DNA of 64,000 nt from Dactylosporangium aurantiacum. GTDB taxonomy: Bacteria; Actinomycetota; Actinomycetes; Mycobacteriales; Micromonosporaceae. The stretch covers positions 1-64,000 of the forward strand of contig NZ_JNYJ01000041.1 in assembly GCF_000716715.1 (NCBI RefSeq). The letters run 5' to 3'. Below, one piece after another: positions 57,001-64,000 of this stretch (the stretch's first letter is position 1; each line of letters starts with the position of its first letter). The notes under the pieces are model-generated. The model was not told the origin of the DNA. It searched no databases and saw only the letters and a list, made by a program, of their open reading frames with translations. Made by a program: the position numbers and the translations under genes.

Positions 57001-60000
57001 GCCTGGTAGTACACGCCGCGCTGCAACGGCGACAGGTCCCACACCTCGGCGGCCGGCGGGGCCTGCCGGGGCAGCGTCTCCAGGGCGCGCCACCACCGCT
57101 CGGCGAGCCCGGCACCGTCCACGCCGGGCACGTGCCGCAGGGTCGCCTCGACCCGGCCGTCGCCGGTGAGGGCGAGGTCGCACTGTACGGCGTACCGGGT
57201 GCCGAGCAGCGGGTCGGCGGGCTGCTCGACGGCCAGCCGGGCCCACCCGGCGGGGGCGCCGAAGCCGGTGGTGCGGCACAGGACGCGGGGCTCGGCGGCG
57301 CGTTCGAGGGCCTCCAGGGCGCGGCCGACCCGCGGGTTGGCGTGGCGCAGCAGGCCGTGCCCGACGCCGTGGCCGGGTGCGGCGCCGAGCGCGGCGGCGG
57401 CGTGGGCGAGCGCCGCGGCGCCGTCCGCGGCGGCGGCGACCCGCACGGGCACGACGGTGGCGCACAGCCCGGCGGTGCGGGTGAGGTCCTCGTCCGGGGT
57501 GACCCGCACCAGGTCGCGGGCCGCGCGTTCGACCTCCACGACCAGGTCTGCCGGGTCCTGCACGGCGACGCGCAGCGCCGCGACGGCGGCCAGCTCGGGC
57601 GCGGCGGCGAGCTTCGCCGCGACGGCCCCGGCGAAGACGCGGGTGTGCCGGCCGGTGGCGGCGCCGCCGCGGAAGCCGGGTGCCACGTCGGCGCCGGGGC
57701 GCAGGACGTCCTGCCAGTGCGGGAACTCCGCGACCCGGCCGGCGCGGGTGGCGTCGTCCTGGGCGACGCGGGCGTGGGCGCGCAGCGGCGTGCCGGCCGG
57801 CGGCAGCCGCGGGGTCCGGCCGTCGGCGATCGCGGCGCACGCGGCGGCGAGGTCGTCGGCGACGAGGGTGAGGGTCGCGTCGTCGGCGGCGAGCGGATGC
57901 CCGGCGAGCAGCACCTGCCCGGCGTCGTGCGGGCCGGCGTCGAACCACACGACGCCCAGCGTCGCCGCCGGGTCGAGGTCCGCGACGGCGGCCTCGACGG
58001 CGCCCTCGGTGCGGCCGCCGGGCAGCGGGACCCGCCGCAGCAGGGTCGCGGCCGGCACGGTGCCGGGGGCGGTGACCTCGAGGGTCAGGAACAGCCCCGC
58101 CTCCCGGGTGATCCGCAGCCGCAGCCCGTCATGGTGGTCCAGGACGGCCTGCAGGGCCCGCTCCAGCACCGGCGCGGTGAGCCCGGCGGGCGCCTGGAAC
58201 AGCGCGAGCCGGGCGGGGGCGCCGGGGGCGTCGGTGAGCCGCTCGGCGGCCGGCAACAGCGGCAGCGGCCCGACCGCCGCCGGGTCCGCCGGCGCCGCGG
58301 GGGTCCGCGCGGACAGGTGCGCGTCGAGGGCGCCCGGGGTCCGGTGGTCGAAGATGTCGCGGGTGGTGAGCACGATGCCGTCCTGGGCCAGCCGGTTGAT
58401 GACGCGGATCGCGGCGATGCTGTCGCCGCCGAGGGCGAAGAAGTCGTCGTCAGGCCCGGCGTCGGTGCCGAGCACGGCGCTGTAACAGGCGCCGATGCGG
58501 GCCTGCCGGGCGGTGCGCGGCGGGCCGCCGCGGCCGCGGGTCACGGCCGGCTCCGGCAGCGCGGCCCGGTCGCGTTTGCCGTTGGGCAGCGACGGGATCG
58601 CGTCGAGCACGGTGACGGTGGCGGGCACGAGGTACGCGGGCAGCTCGGCGCGCAGCGCGGCGCGGACCGCGGCGGGGTCGACGGCGGCGCCCGGCGCGGC
58701 GACGACGTAGCCGGCGAGGGCGTTGCCGCGCCGGACGGCGGCGGCGTCGGCGACGCCGGGGCGGCCGGCCAGGGCGGCCTCGACCTCGGCGAGCTCGACC
58801 CGGAAGCCGTTGACCTGCACCTGGTCGTCGGCGCGGCCGAGGAACTCGATCCGCCCGGCGGCGTCGCGGCGGCCGAGGTCACCGGTGCGGTAGAGCCGGT
58901 CCCCCGGCGCGCCGAACGGGTCGGCGACGAACCGGGCGGCGGTGGTCCCGGGACGGCCGAGGTAGCCGCGGGCGTTCTGCACGCCACCGACGTAGATCTC
59001 ACCGGCGGCGCCGTCCGGCACCAGGGTGAGCGCCGCGTCGAGCAGGTGCACCCGGACGCCGGGGACCGCGGTGCCGAGCGGCACCGGGTCGTCCGACGGG
59101 GTGACGACCGCGGTGAGGACGTCGCCGGCGACCTCGGAGGAGCCGTAGGAGTTGACGATCTCCGCGGCCGGTGACGCCGCGGCGACCGCCCGCACGACGG
59201 CGGGGGTGAGCGCCTCGCCGCTGGTGATCCAGCGGCGCAGCCCACGCAGCCCGGTCCCGGCCCGCTCGGCGATCGCGGCGGCGAGGCCGGGCACGGCGAG
59301 CAGCTGCGCGGCGCCGCTGCGCTCGACGAGGCGGCCGAGGGCGGCGCCGTCGGCGGCGGTCGCGTCGTCGGCGAGCACCACGGTAGCGCCGGCGACGAGC
59401 CCGCCGAGCAGCTCGGTGGTGCCGTCGACGAAGCTCAGCGAGCTCTTCGCGATGCGGACCGCGGCGGTGGCGGCCGGCCACGCGTCGCGGGCCCAGGCGA
59501 GCCGGTTGGCGAGGGCCGCGTGGGTGCCGACGACGGCCTTCGGCTCGCCGGTGGAGCCGGACGTGAACAGCACGGTGGCGGCGTCGGCGCCGGTGAGCCG
59601 GGCGGCCCGCAGCTCGCCGGTGGCGGCGGCGACGGCCGGTGCGACGCGCAGCACCGGCAGCCCGTGCGCGGGCAGCGCCGCCGTGCCGTCGGTGAGGACG
59701 CACGCGGGAGCGGCGACGCGGAGCATCAGCTCGATGCGGGCGGCCGGGTACGCCGGGTCGACGGGCAGGACCGCGGCGCCCGCGCGCAGCACGCCGAGGA
59801 CGGCGACGGGCAGGTCGACGGAGCGGGCAACGGCGACGGCGACGAGGTCGCCGCGGCGGACCCCGGCGGCGGCGAGGGCGTGCGCGAGCCGGCCGGAGCG
59901 CCGGTCGACCTCCGGGTAGCTCAGCTCCCGCCCGCCGCAGACGACGGCGGTGCGGTCCGGGAACGTCAGCAGGTCCAGGACCGTCCCGGTGTGTGCGGCC

Positions 60001-63000
60001 GGGGCGGCGGGCACGGCCCGGGCGCCGGACAGCGGGACGGCGCAGGTGCCGTCCAGGGCGGCCAGCAGCGTCTCGTACTGATGCAGCAACCGCGACGCGG
60101 TGGCGGTGTCGACGTGCCGGCGGTCGTGGGTGACGGTGACCGTGAACGGGTCGCCGGGGCGGACCATGAGGGTCACCGGGTAGTGCGGCGCCTCGACGAC
60201 GTCGATGCCGGTGACGCGCAGGTCCCCGCCGGCGACGTCGACGTCGGGGTAGTTCTCCACCACGACGAGCGTGTCGAACAGCTCCGCGACGCCCAGGCGC
60301 CGCTGCAGCTCGGTGAGCGGCGCGTGCTCGTGGTCCATGGCGTCGCGCTGGTCGGCGGCGAACCGGGCGACGACCTCGGCGACGCGCTGCCCCGGCGCCC
60401 ACCGGACCCGGGCCGGGACGGTGTTGATGAGCAGCCCGGCGATGCGTTCGATGCCGGGGACGGCGAGGCCACGGCCGGCGACGGTGGAGCCGAACGTGAC
60501 GTCGGCGCGGCCGGTGAGCCGGCCGAGCAGCACCCCCCAGACGCCGCCGGCGACGTTGCCGACGGTGACCCCGTGCGCGGTGGCGAAGGCCCGCACGGCG
60601 ACGGCCGGCCCGGCCGGCAGCGCCCGGGTGACCCGGCCGAAGCCGGCGCCCTCGGCGGGGGGCAGCGCCGCGACCAGCCGGGTCGGCTCGTGCACGCCGT
60701 CCAGCAGGCGGTCCCAGACGGTGTGGTCGGTCGCCCGCCCGGCGACGGCGGCGAGGAAGTCGCGGAACGGCACCGGCGGGGGCAGCGCGGCGCCGGCGTA
60801 CAGCGCCAGGAGGTCGTTGAACATGACCGGCACCGACCAGCCGTCGGCCACGATGTGGTGGACCGTGTGGATGAGCACGTGCCGGTCGGCGGCGAGGCGG
60901 GCCAGCGTGAACCGCATCGCCGGCGGCTCGGCGAGGTCGAAGGGGCGGGACCGGTCCACGGCCGCGACGCCGTCGAGGTCCCGCGGGTCGGCGACGGTCA
61001 CGGTCCGCCACGGCGCGGCGGTGCCGGCGGTGTGCACGGCCACGACATCGCCGGCACCGGTGGGGCGGAACGCGGCGGCGAGGTTCGGGTGCCGCGCCAG
61101 GAGCCGGTCGGCGGCGGCGCGCAGCCGGTCCGGGTCGAGGGGCCCGGCGAGCTCGACCCGCTGCTGCACCACGTACGGGTCGGCGCCGCTGGTGTGGGTG
61201 GCGTGGAAGTACAGCCCGGCCTGCAGCGGCGCCAGCGGCAGCACGTCGAGCAGGGCACCGTCGTCGAGGCGGTCGACGTCGGCCTGGGCGAGGGGGGCGA
61301 GGGGGAAGTCCGACGGGGTGTGCCCGGCGACGCGGGGGTCGGCGGCGATCGCGTCCAGGAGGCCGGTCCAGTGCCCGGCGACGGTCCGCACGGTGTCCTC
61401 GTCGAGGACCCCGGCGGGCCAGCTGAACGTGGCCGACAGCACCGGGCCGGCGGCGGTGTCCGTGGTGACCGCGTTGATCTCCAGCACCCGCGGCAGCGGC
61501 ATGCGCGGGTCGCGGTCCTCGGCGACGGGCCCGCCGGGCGCCGCCACCGCGGTCCACGGCCGGTCGCCGCCGCCGAAGCGGCCCAGGTAGTGCACGAGGA
61601 CCTGGGGGGCGGCCGCGAGGTCGGCGCGGCCGGCGAGGTGGCGCAGGACGCCGTGGCTGAGGCCGTGCGACGGCACCGCGCGCAGCTGGTCCTTGACGGC
61701 CTTCACCGACGCGCCGAGGTCGGTGCCGCCGCCGGCGTCGACGGCGACCGGGTACAGCGTGGTGAACCAGCCGACCGTGCGGGACAGGTCCAGGTCCCCG
61801 GCGAGCTCCTCGTGCCGGCCGTGCCCTTCCAGCTCCAGCAGGACGGGTCCGGGGGCGCCGCCGCGCCACCGGTGCACGGCGAGGGCGGCGGCGGTGACGA
61901 GAGCGTCGTCGACCCCGCCGTGGATGGCGGCCGGGACGGCGCCGAGCAGCCGGGCGGTGGTGGCGGTGGAGAGGCTGACGGTGAGCCGCCGTTCGGTGGC
62001 CACGACGTCGCGGGCCGGGTCCAGGGGGCGGCGGCCGAGCGGCGGGTCGGCGACGGCGGCGACCGCCTGCCAGTACGGGGCGTCGGCGGCGAACCGCCCG
62101 TCGCGGGCGGCGCCGCCGAGGGTGGTCGCCCACCGGCGCAGCGACGTCGCGGCCGGCGCCAGCTCGGCGGGGCGGCCGGCTTCGACCGCGTCCCACAGGG
62201 CGCGCAGGTCCTCGGCGAGCACGTGCAGGGACACGCCGTCCACGACCATGTGGTGCACGGCGACGACGAGCCGGCCGGGCCCGTCCGGTCCACCGTCGGC
62301 CCAGGTGAAGGCGGCCATGGCACCCCGCCGCGGGTCGAGCCGGGCGACGGTCCCGGCCACGGAGGCGTCCGGCGACGGCACGACGGCGGGCACGCGGTCC
62401 GGGTCGAACACGGCGATGGTGAGGCGGCCGCCGTCGTCGACCCGGGCGCGCAGCGCGTCGTGCGCCGCGACCAGCGCCGTGACCATCCGCCGCAGGACGT
62501 CGTGGGTCAGCCCGGCCGGGGTGTGCAGGGTGACCGCCTGGTAGAACCCGTCGAGGGCGGGCCCGTGCCCGCGCAGCCACGCCACGATCGGCGTGTCCGG
62601 CACGGCCCCGGCCCGGTCGACCTCGGCCGCCGGGGCGGCGGCGGCCGTCGCGACCCGCGCCACCGCCTCCGGGGTGCGGTGGGTCAGCAGGTCCCGGGGG
62701 CGCAGCGCGATCCCGGCGCGGCGCGCCTCGCGGACCACGCCGATGGCCACGATGCTGTCGCCGCCGAGGGCGAAGAAGTCGTCGTCGGCGGCGACGGGCA
62801 CGCCGAGCACGGCGGCGAAGATGTCGCACAGCGCCCGTTCCAGGGCCGTGCGCGGAGGGCGGCCGGCGCTGCCGGGCAGCGCCGGCGCGGGCAGGGCGGC
62901 CCGGTCGACCTTGCCGTTGGCGTTGACCGGCAGCGCGTCCAGGCGCACGACCGCGCTCGGCACCGCGTACTCCGGCAGCCGCCCCGCGCACCAGGCCAGC

Positions 63001-64000
63001 AGGTCGGCGTCCTCGGCGGCGATGACGTAACCGACGAGGTGGGCGGCGCCGGCGGCGTTGCGCCGCACCGCGACGGCCGCGTGCCGCACGGCGGGGTGCG
63101 CGGCGAGGACGGCCTCGACCTCCTCCAGCTCCAGGCGCATGCCGCGGATCTTCACCTGGTTGTCGGCGCGGCCGACGAACTCCAGCGTGCCGTCCGGCGT
63201 CCAGCGGGCCAGGTCGCCGGTGCGGTACAGGCGGCCGCCGAGGGCGCCGAACGGGTTGGCGACGAACCGGGCCGCGGTGAGCCCGGGCGCGTTGACGTAG
63301 CCGCGGCCGAGCAGGAACCCGGCGGCGTACAGCTCACCGGTCGCGCCCGGCGGCAGCGGGGTGAGCGTGTCGTCCAGCACGTACAGCTGCGTGTGCGGGT
63401 TGGGCCGGCCGATGGAGGTGGCGATGCGCGCGGCGGTGTCGCGGTAGATGACGTGGGAGACGCCGATGGTCGCCTCGGCCGGTCCGTAGCCGTGGTACAG
63501 GGTGGTGCCGAGCTGGCTGCGGAACCGTTCGAACAGCTCCGGGGTGAGCACCTCGCCGCCGCACCAGACGTGCTTGAGGCGGGTGAGCCGGCCCTGCCCG
63601 CGGTCCATCTCCAGCAGCACGTCGAGCATCGAGGAGACCAGGTACACGAACGTGACCCGTTCGGCGGCGATGAGGTCCAGCAGGTACTGCGGGTCGCGTT
63701 CGCCGCCGGGCTCGGCGACGACGACGGTGCCGCCGGACACCAGCGGCAGCAGGATCTCGTTGACCGAGATGTCGAAGGCGAGCGGCGCCTTGAACAGGCC
63801 GGCGTCGCCGGGGCCGAAGCCGAGGACCTCCTCGACCTGCCAGCGCAGCCGCTCGCAGATCGCCTCGTGCCGGATCATCGCGCCCTTCGGCCGCCCGGTC
63901 GAGCCGGAGGTGAAGACGACGTACGCGAGCCGGCCCGGTGCCAGGTCCAGGTCGAGCGGCTCCGGCGACTCGGCGCCGTGCGCCCACGCGGCGAGGTCCA
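41298..64000 (-). CDS. Giant siderophore NRPS, at least six modules, C-terminal part (start outside window)
   Basis: The frame is open from the right edge to the TGA at 41298, about 7,567 codons. The ATG at 63878 is internal: the preceding bases encode [17 protein letters not shown], the A3 core of an adenylation domain. Domain order is (A)-PCP-E / C-A-PCP-E(degenerate) / C-A-PCP-E / C-A-PCP-E / C-A-PCP / C-A-PCP-TE. The ten-residue specificity codes, read by aligning each A domain to GrsA, are DINYWGGIGK, VDTLISSGDK, DMENLGLINK, DFWNVGMVHK, DMENLGLINK and DILQLGLVWK. They predict (formyl)hydroxyornithine, beta-alanine, hydroxyornithine, threonine, hydroxyornithine and glycine. All carrier serines are present. 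With the adjoining iron box, panD and binding protein it should make an exochelin-like hydroxamate peptide. Confidence 0.95.
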   Translation of the reverse strand, partial: DLAAWAHGAESPEPLDLDLAPGRLAYVVFTSGSTGRPKGAMIRHEAICERLRWQVEEVLGFGPGDAGLFKAPLAFDISVNEILLPLVSGGTVVVAEPGGERDPQYLLDLIAAERVTFVYLVSSMLDVLLEMDRGQGRLTRLKHVWCGGEVLTPELFERFRSQLGTTLYHGYGPAEATIGVSHVIYRDTAARIATSIGRPNPHTQLYVLDDTLTPLPPGATGELYAAGFLLGRGYVNAPGLTAARFVANPFGALGGRLYRTGDLARWTPDGTLEFVGRADNQVKIRGMRLELEEVEAVLAAHPAVRHAAVAVRRNAAGAAHLVGYVIAAEDADLLAWCAGRLPEYAVPSAVVRLDALPVNANGKVDRAALPAPALPGSAGRPPRTALERALCDIFAAVLGVPVAADDDFFALGGDSIVAIGVVREARRAGIALRPRDLLTHRTPEAVARVATAAAAPAAEVDRAGAVPDTPIVAWLRGHGPALDGFYQAVTLHTPAGLTHDVLRRMVTALVAAHDALRARVDDGGRLTIAVFDPDRVPAVVPSPDASVAGTVARLDPRRGAMAAFTWADGGPDGPGRLVVAVHHMVVDGVSLHVLAEDLRALWDAVEAGRPAELAPAATSLRRWATTLGGAARDGRFAADAPYWQAVAAVADPPLGRRPLDPARDVVATERRLTVSLSTATTARLLGAVPAAIHGGVDDALVTAAALAVHRWRGGAPGPVLLELEGHGRHEELAGDLDLSRTVGWFTTLYPVAVDAGGGTDLGASVKAVKDQLRAVPSHGLSHGVLRHLAGRADLAAAPQVLVHYLGRFGGGDRPWTAVAAPGGPVAEDRDPRMPLPRVLEINAVTTDTAAGPVLSATFSWPAGVLDEDTVRTVAGHWTGLLDAIAADPRVAGHTPSDFPLAPLAQADVDRLDDGALLDVLPLAPLQAGLYFHATHTSGADPYVVQQRVELAGPLDPDRLRAAADRLLARHPNLAAAFRPTGAGDVVAVHTAGTAAPWRTVTVADPRDLDGVAAVDRSRPFDLAEPPAMRFTLARLAADRHVLIHTVHHIVADGWSVPVMFNDLLALYAGAALPPPVPFRDFLAAVAGRATDHTVWDRLLDGVHEPTRLVAALPPAEGAGFGRVTRALPAGPAVAVRAFATAHGVTVGNVAGGVWGVLLGRLTGRADVTFGSTVAGRGLAVPGIERIAGLLINTVPARVRWAPGQRVAEVVARFAADQRDAMDHEHAPLTELQRRLGVAELFDTLVVVENYPDVDVAGGDLRVTGIDVVEAPHYPVTLMVRPGDPFTVTVTHDRRHVDTATASRLLHQYETLLAALDGTCAVPLSGARAVPAAPAAHTGTVLDLLTFPDRTAVVCGGRELSYPEVDRRSGRLAHALAAAGVRRGDLVAVAVARSVDLPVAVLGVLRAGAAVLPVDPAYPAARIELMLRVAAPACVLTDGTAALPAHGLPVLRVAPAVAAATGELRAARLTGADAATVLFTSGSTGEPKAVVGTHAALANRLAWARDAWPAATAAVRIAKSSLSFVDGTTELLGGLVAGATVVLADDATAADGAALGRLVERSGAAQLLAVPGLAAAIAERAGTGLRGLRRWITSGEALTPAVVRAVAAASPAAEIVNSYGSSEVAGDVLTAVVTPSDDPVPLGTAVPGVRVHLLDAALTLVPDGAAGEIYVGGVQNARGYLGRPGTTAARFVADPFGAPGDRLYRTGDLGRRDAAGRIEFLGRADDQVQVNGFRVELAEVEAALAGRPGVADAAAVRRGNALAGYVVAAPGAAVDPAAVRAALRAELPAYLVPATVTVLDAIPSLPNGKRDRAALPEPAVTRGRGGPPRTARQARIGACYSAVLGTDAGPDDDFFALGGDSIAAIRVINRLAQDGIVLTTRDIFDHRTPGALDAHLSARTPAAPADPAAVGPLPLLPAAERLTDAPGAPARLALFQAPAGLTAPVLERALQAVLDHHDGLRLRITREAGLFLTLEVTAPGTVPAATLLRRVPLPGGRTEGAVEAAVADLDPAATLGVVWFDAGPHDAGQVLLAGHPLAADDATLTLVADDLAAACAAIADGRTPRLPPAGTPLRAHARVAQDDATRAGRVAEFPHWQDVLRPGADVAPGFRGGAATGRHTRVFAGAVAAKLAAAPELAAVAALRVAVQDPADLVVEVERAARDLVRVTPDEDLTRTAGLCATVVPVRVAAAADGAAALAHAAAALGAAPGHGVGHGLLRHANPRVGRALEALERAAEPRVLCRTTGFGAPAGWARLAVEQPADPLLGTRYAVQCDLALTGDGRVEATLRHVPGVDGAGLAERWWRALETLPRQAPPAAEVWDLSPLQRGVYYQATFDQVASTYIAQNVFTLDRRVDVDAMTRAFGELLRRHPTLRAAFVGAGVPAPVQVIAADVPAAVAVVDLPAGAEGAAALEALVARDRTEPFDPATPPLVRLTVARSPDGADTLLLTSHFLLWDGWSRELVLRDLFELYAGRTPAAPAASFTDYLGWLATRDTAASAAAWRRALGGVTEATLVAPEAAGRAPMLSERVLAALPAGVTARLTGQARHAGVTLNALLTAALGIVLGYQTGRTDVVFGTTVAGRPTELPGIDRVVGLFLNTVPARVTATAAATVLDLARRAQAARLDLGPHEYLGLGEIQRAAGHEQLFDVLYVLQNFLADDTFADLEREHGIAAVDYTDTTHYPLTWVLTPGANLRVKLEYRPDVFTRAQAAALTDRLVRLLTTLAGGLDVAVGALDLRSAAETAALRAAWRATGHPIGTATIADLLAERAAACPADTALVAGAEALTYAELDARVNRTARLLLAGGAGPERIVALALPRGVDMVVALFAVLRAGAAYLPLDLDHPVDRLAGMLDDARPVLLVAPPGTPLAGRFDGAVVAPADAAPFPADPPPVPADPHRLDRPAYVIYTSGSTGRPKGVVTPYRGLTNMQLNHRAEIFAPAVARARAAGRDRLRIAHTVSFSFDMSWEELLWLVEGHEVHVCDEELRRDAVALVAYCRTRRVDVINVTPTYAHHLFDEGLLDPAGYPPCLVLLGGEAVSDAVWSRLRGSGGSTGYNLYGPTEYTINTLGAGTDDSATPTVGRPIWNTRGYVLDAFLRPVLPGTAGELYVAGAGLARGYLRAAGLTAARFVADPNTPGGRMYRTGDLVRERPDGLLDFLGRTDDQVKIRGYRVELGEVEAAVAAVPGVRQAAVVARADGTVPGLRKLVAYLVPAGDPTGLAGAVRAALAQRLPSYLVPALYGVVDALPLTVNGKLDLAALPEPAAPGGAGAVQGPRDERERVLCAIYADVLGLPAVGVDEDFFVAGGDSIGSIAVAGRARREGLPVTPRDIFRRRTVQAVVAALPAVAATADPGQREDDGVGTVPLTPMLAETRAAATPLTGFHQAMTFRTPAGLTRPALDAVLRALVGTHHLLRAVVTPDWTFTVPPAGRPVPVTEGEPDEAALAAAVARLDPHRGVMLQAVWSPAGRRLLLVAHHLVVDGVSWRIIGADLARAWSDAAAGRPVALEPAPASFRGWARLAAERSGRFAAETGHWRAVLATPDPLLGARAADPAVDTAATVRTVTVTLSAADSGAALNRAPAAMHGTVNDVLLTAFALAVRAWRPAPDPAVVVSLEGHGREGDVYGADVDLSRTVGWFTAIHPVRLDPGAVAWDDVLAAGPALAGAARAVKEQLRAVPGKGLGYGVLRHLRQELTGPVPQILFNYLGRFPAGGAADWAPAGPLREGVDPANPAMTLEVNAYAADGPDGVTFTAALSYPAGLFAEADVAALAERWLAALAALGRCADLAGPTPSDFPLVSLTQRDVDDLAGAEDILPLLPLQEGMYVHHALAEPGADTYRVQQIARLTGPVDPVRLRAAVEATVRRHAALRAGFRELRDGRIVQAIAPAVDVPWRHERGDLGVLAAVAADELARPFDLARPPALRYALVSLGEHDHRLVETMHHVLADGWSYPLVFGDIVAAYELGADLPAPATTFRDHVEAVAARDRGAARAVWTRALDGVTPSLLYPAGSPVAAHDSVHHALSTQDTADLAAAVRAHGVTLGTAVHAAWGLLLGRLLGRDRVVFGSTVSGRGGDLPGVETVVGLLINTLPLPMAWRPDEPLGAVLTRLQDRQTEVLDAQHVGLAELARLAGVRELFDSMVVVENFPAVRAGDRSALRVDGFTGTDSPHYPVALVAFPGDALTLEIKYDVALVGAARARGLLAEVETILRAFTAGLAAPVGALTAATPGQPPAVTGALVERGVAAELPAVTGTLAERRAAVDPAAVAVSHGTDRLTYAELDARADRLARVLTARGVRPESRVAVALPRGTDLVVALLAVIRAGGCYVPVDTGAPAARTAYILTDAAPVCLLTDAATAAVLDTAVPTVLVDRPLPAPGPGTVTRPRPDNTAYVIYTSGSTGRPKGVAVTHRNVLTLFAAAERLFTFGPDDVWTMFHSAAFDFSVWELWGALLHGGRLVLVDGDVARDPRRFAELLRAERVTVLNQTPSAFYPLTAEDTGGLALRYVVFGGEALDPGRLRGWYATHADDAPLLVNMYGITETTVHVTFRALRRADTGSVIGAALPGLRAYLLDERLRPVPAGVTGELYVAGDQLARGYLDRPGLTAARFVANPFGPGRLYRSGDLATWTDRGDLVYAGRSDHQVKVRGYRIEPGEIEAALLDAVGGTDAAVTLHDGRLVAYLAGASTVDDATVRARLAGRLPDYMLPAAYVRLPALPLTVNGKLDRAALPAPSGERAAPVEVETGETAARRLLRELIAEVVGVTAVGPDEDFFTVGGDSIIAIQLANRARRAGLPITPRDVFVHRTAAALATLAEPSPSAEPSPSAEPSPSAEPSPSAEPSPSVAPSPSAAPAVTAQPDPDGVGEVPLLPIVQRLAELGGRIHRHNQADLLLTPAGLSHDAVTALVDGLVRRHDALRLRLHRPSPMLWSLEARPPSQPPAVDVRRVAAAGLDDAALRELVGAESDAATDRLDPDAGTMLQAVWFDRGPGERGRLLLVAHHLVVDGVSWRIITDDLRDGTAAAPVTGTSLRAYARRLHEQAGQAARLGEFEHWAAALAPGGELDASRHTAGLTVGRTREHELRLPPEVTGPLLGAVPAAAGVDVTTVLVAALRIAVSRWRAGRSAADAPLTVDLERHGREELDGADLSRTVGWFTAIAPVRLPAVPDGPAALAETHRHVTAAPGDGLGFGLLRYANARTAPALARLGTPQVLFNYLGRFPAPSGADWDTAPEAGALRTAPDPDLGTPYLLEINAACHVTPDGPRLRAVLTYADEGLDVPGLAAHWAAAMRDLCAPVERVWPLSPLQEGLYVQARLAGDADVYVAQNAFDFAGRLDPDRLAAAWTAVLTRHPAIRIGFTTRDGGPVAVPAPALRGEVTVVATGDLDAVMAADRTRPFDLAAPPLARLTVLRRPDGTDRLLFTYHLLLWDGWSRELVLRDLFAHYAGRAPAPPAARFTDYLDWLAGQDTAASARAWADALRGLEPTVLYPAAAGTRPVLATSIARQLTEEDTARLTAQARAQGVTLNAVLSAALGVVLAHATGRKEAVFGTTVAGRPTELPGIDEVVGVFLNTVPARVTLAPGEPAAGLLRRVQAERIDLMPHEYLGLGEIQRAAGRTTLFDSLYVLQNFLDDDTFTDLETEHGIVGVTAVDATHYPLTWVVTPGRRLRIRLEHRADVVPAGEAEALLDRLERVLLALADDVAAPVAALPVAAGAALEGVPGQVLPETVAELMAAQAARTPDAPALTCGPVTVTYADLDARVNRLARHLLRLGAGPERIVALALPRCVDMVVALFAVLRTGAAYLPLELDHPDERLLAMIEDAGPAIVLTAGRLDGVRLDTLDLSAESAAPLTGEELGAFAPGTPGRLRHPAYVIYTSGSTGRPKGVVTPYLGLTNMQQNHRQAIFAPTVAAQGGRTLTIAHTVSFSFDMSWEELLWLVEGHHVHVCDEHLRRDAVALAAYCAQARVDVVNVTPTYAQHLIDAGLLDGAHRPALVLLGGEHVPEGLWATLRDTDGVLGYNLYGPTEYTINTLGGGTTDSATSTVGTPIRNTRGYVLDDWLRPVPPGVPGELYVTGAGLARGYLRRPGLTAGRFVADPAVPGGRMYRTGDLVRVRPDGLLDFLGRTDDQVKIRGHRVELGEVQAAVAAQPGVRRCAVLAAADGAGGKRLVAYVVPDADPFDVAALRGALKASLPAYLVPAAYAVVPALPLTVNGKLDVAALPEPQSVATGGRAPATDPERRLCAVFGEVLGVPGYGVEDDFFDRGGHSLIAMRLLGRLRADLGADLPLRALFDAPTPERLALLLATGTGGARPALTARPRPERIPLSPAQERLLLLHHLDPASTAYNYPLVMRLRGTVDPAALRAALGDVTDRHEVLRTLVTLDGQRILPSVRVPVHDRFDDALSRPFDLAVEPPIRAAVVAGPGGGTLLALVLHHIAMDEWSDRPLLRDLTEAYTARLAGQAPAWAPLPVQYADYAAWQADVLGDPADPDSGHATSRRFWQERLRGLPEEIPLPGALPRTAPGPAGQATATLPAGLVARLRAIAAEQSASLFMALHAGLAVLLSRHGAGDDIPIGTPTSGRGDPALTDLVGFFVNTVVLRTDLSGTPTYTDLLRRVRAADLAAFDHAELPFQQVVEAVNPPRAAGRNPLFQVMIGYHQRSGGDGTVLGLPVGPEPGHAADAKVDLNVTFVTAGDTAGDTAGDTVDVTVEYDTARFTAGTAERLTGRLVRLLTDLAGHPGRPVREAALLAPADEADLAAWQAGGPLPATGSWVAAFRGHAARAPHADALVSAGRTWSYAELDAASDRLAAALAAQGAGPERLVGIALPRTADLVVAVLAVHKTGAAYLPLDPAFPAERLAFMVDDARPVVVLDPDTDLPSGDAPPQVPVAPDSAAYVIYTSGSTGRPKGVVVTHRDLEAFLAAVGEAVPMTAADRLLAVTTLSFDISVLELLQPLRTGGCVVLASGAEVRDPALLAPLAGGATVVQATPSLWAALLEASDVDLTGVRALVGGEALPPSLAARLHRRTRSVTNLYGPTEVTVWATAAAVGADRPTIGRPLPGTTAVVLDAALRPVPPGVAGELYLGGAQVTRGYLGRPGLTAGRFVATDGGGRLYRTGDLVRRLPGGDLEFLGRTDFQVKVRGHRIELGEVEAVLAAHPAVARAVVAARDGRLIGYVTTVDGGDVGDLGRYLADRLPGYMVPAAFVVLDAVPQTPNGKVDRAALPDPEFTAATAGDRPRSRTEARLCELTAEVLGVAAVGVGDDFFALGAHSLLLVRLAAAVRRELGVDVPVADLFTAPTVRGLARRLDGALPPGDALAPVVTLHAGGGAPPLFCLPPASGLVWQFAGLKRHLPADVPVIGLQSPRLSRATDLPATLDDLAAELAARVTEIAPDGPVRLLGWSFGGAVAHALAGRLLAAGRDVPFVGMLDTRIPATTGTSGDWDGPEAVAALLRELGYDVPVDAAPTVADAVAFVRAAGGGVAALTDAQIARVVENYLDSDRMTAGTRPGVLAADVLFVDATVPERGFAGTASDGWRSHVDGRLRTVGIACGHSELLDPGVLERLGPLVAGAL
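45075..48120 (-). other. NRPS module 5: C-A(hydroxyornithine)-PCP
   Basis: The C domain (46850-48120) has [10 protein letters not shown] at 47715-47748 and is closely similar to that of module 3. The A domain (45330-46840) again reads [13 protein letters not shown] and [11 protein letters not shown], code DMENLGLINK. The carrier motif is DRGGHSL (serine 45213-45215), the form seen in modules without epimerization, and no E domain follows. The residue should stay L. Confidence 0.84.
48125..52575 (-). other. NRPS module 4: C-A(threonine)-PCP-E
   Basis: The C domain (51300-52575) has [10 protein letters not shown]. The A domain (49820-51270) has [15 protein letters not shown] and [11 protein letters not shown], code DFWNVGMVHK, the threonine code. 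PCP serine 49668-49670. An 18-bp repeat encodes an Ala/Glu/Pro/Ser linker before the E domain (48125-49430), which is intact ([38 protein letters not shown]). Epimerization at the alpha carbon of L-threonine would give D-allo-threonine. Confidence 0.85.
49457..49570 (-). repeat. 18-bp coding minisatellite in the PCP4-E4 linker
   Basis: About six copies of GACGGCGACGGCTCGGCG, the first ones slightly diverged, encode (AEPSPS)n between carrier protein 4 and epimerization domain 4. The period is a multiple of three, so copy-number changes alter only linker length. Confidence 0.9.
52580..57050 (-). other. NRPS module 3: C-A(hydroxyornithine)-PCP-E
   Basis: The C domain (55790-57050) has [10 protein letters not shown] at 56622-56654: the first His of HHxxxDG is Ser, while the catalytic second His and Asp-Gly remain. 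The A domain (54200-55740) has [13 protein letters not shown] and [11 protein letters not shown], code DMENLGLINK for N5-hydroxyornithine. PCP serine 54072-54074. The E domain (52580-53935) is intact, with [31 protein letters not shown] and FNYLGRF, so the residue should be D. Confidence 0.83.
57060..61250 (-). other. NRPS module 2: C-A(beta-alanine)-PCP-degenerate E
   Basis: The C domain (59990-61250) has HHIVADGWS and, following an active E, should be of the D-donor (DCL) kind. The A domain (58560-59975) lacks the usual Asp at the first code position: LSFVDGTTE at 59411-59440 gives V-D-T. WITSGEA and [11 protein letters not shown] complete VDTLISSGDK, matching the VD-x-x-IS-x-GDK pattern of beta-alanine domains. 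PCP serine 58419-58421. An E-like domain follows (57060-58290) but its active motifs are lost: [21 protein letters not shown] and CRTTGFGAP replace [19 protein letters not shown] and FNYLGRF. Confidence 0.82.
61255..64000 (-). other. NRPS module 1 (partial): A(hydroxyornithine)-PCP-E
   Basis: The A domain (about 62870 to the edge) carries [15 protein letters not shown] and [11 protein letters not shown], giving code DINYWGGIGK. This code is reported for N5-formyl-N5-hydroxyornithine in coelichelin-type synthetases. The carrier motif FFALGGDSI has its serine at 62754-62756. The E domain (61255-62610) is intact: HHMVVDGVS (about 62225-62255), [19 protein letters not shown] and HYLGRF. Whether a C domain or earlier module precedes it cannot be seen. 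Confidence 0.85.

Noticed and set aside
43275..59174. Plus-strand open frame of 5,299 codons antisense to the NRPS
   Set aside because: It is a by-product of extreme GC bias: Gly/Arg/Val/Gln-rich, with no domains, while the opposite strand encodes unmistakable NRPS domains throughout.
63876..63878. ATG 63878 as the NRPS start
   Set aside because: It lies inside an adenylation domain; the A3 core is encoded upstream in the same frame to the window edge.
1..64000. Prophage, transposase or integrase genes
   Set aside because: None seen on either strand. The fossils look like plain deletions and frameshifts, not element insertions.
1..64000. tRNA, rRNA or riboswitch genes
   Set aside because: No cloverleaf-type or rRNA-like sequence was noticed in the gaps; absence of weak elements cannot be proven by eye.

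Overview
The window is very GC-rich, and codons are strongly G/C-biased at the third position. It carries gene families typical of filamentous Actinomycetota: an XRE/DUF5753-DUF397 pair, a SigE-type sigma factor, several LacI regulators, secreted hydrolases with lectin or carbohydrate-binding domains, and a giant NRPS. A family such as Micromonosporaceae is plausible, but that is inference; no rRNA, tRNA or ribosomal-protein marker is present.

1-10.8 kb, accessory metabolism: the 5' end of a sugar-binding lipoprotein gene with a palindromic operator, and a LacI regulator. Next come a fold-III amino-acid decarboxylase, an unknown 182-aa protein, a GNAT acetyltransferase, an APC permease, a GPP34-domain protein and the XRE/DUF397 pair. 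A decayed sigma-factor locus with remnants in three frames, a second LacI regulator and a VOC protein follow. 10.8-19.4 kb: a divergent NAD-dependent DNA ligase (ligA), a 1.1-kb array of degenerate direct repeats, a methyltransferase, and a translationally coupled operon of APC permease, unknown protein and histidine-decarboxylase-like enzyme. 19.4-25.8 kb, secreted carbohydrate-active genes: a GH30 hydrolase with CBM, a lectin-fused protein broken by an internal deletion, a third LacI regulator and a truncated TAP-like hydrolase.

25.8-31.2 kb: an ABC ATPase/FtsX-type permease pair divergent from a histidine kinase/response regulator pair. A 33-bp duplication sits exactly at the kinase/regulator junction. 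31.2-39.6 kb: a minus-strand group of a 1566-aa HEAT-like protein and two membrane proteins, several with minisatellites inside coding sequence, then an alpha/beta hydrolase.

39.6-64 kb, the main attraction: an iron-regulated siderophore locus. An inverted repeat resembling the DtxR/IdeR iron box lies between panD (aspartate 1-decarboxylase, which makes beta-alanine) and a siderophore-binding lipoprotein. A convergent NRPS gene then runs off the right edge (at least 22.7 kb, at least six modules, ending in a thioesterase). A-domain codes read from the sequence predict D-(formyl)-N5-hydroxyornithine, beta-alanine, D-N5-hydroxyornithine, D-allo-threonine, L-N5-hydroxyornithine and glycine. The first five residues and their stereochemistry match exochelin MS of Mycobacterium smegmatis; the glycine and terminal TE are extra. 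The beta-alanine module carries an epimerization domain whose catalytic motifs have decayed, as expected for an achiral residue. panD next door would supply the unusual building block. The ornithine hydroxylase, formyltransferase, MbtH protein and exporter are not in the window and would be expected beyond the right edge.
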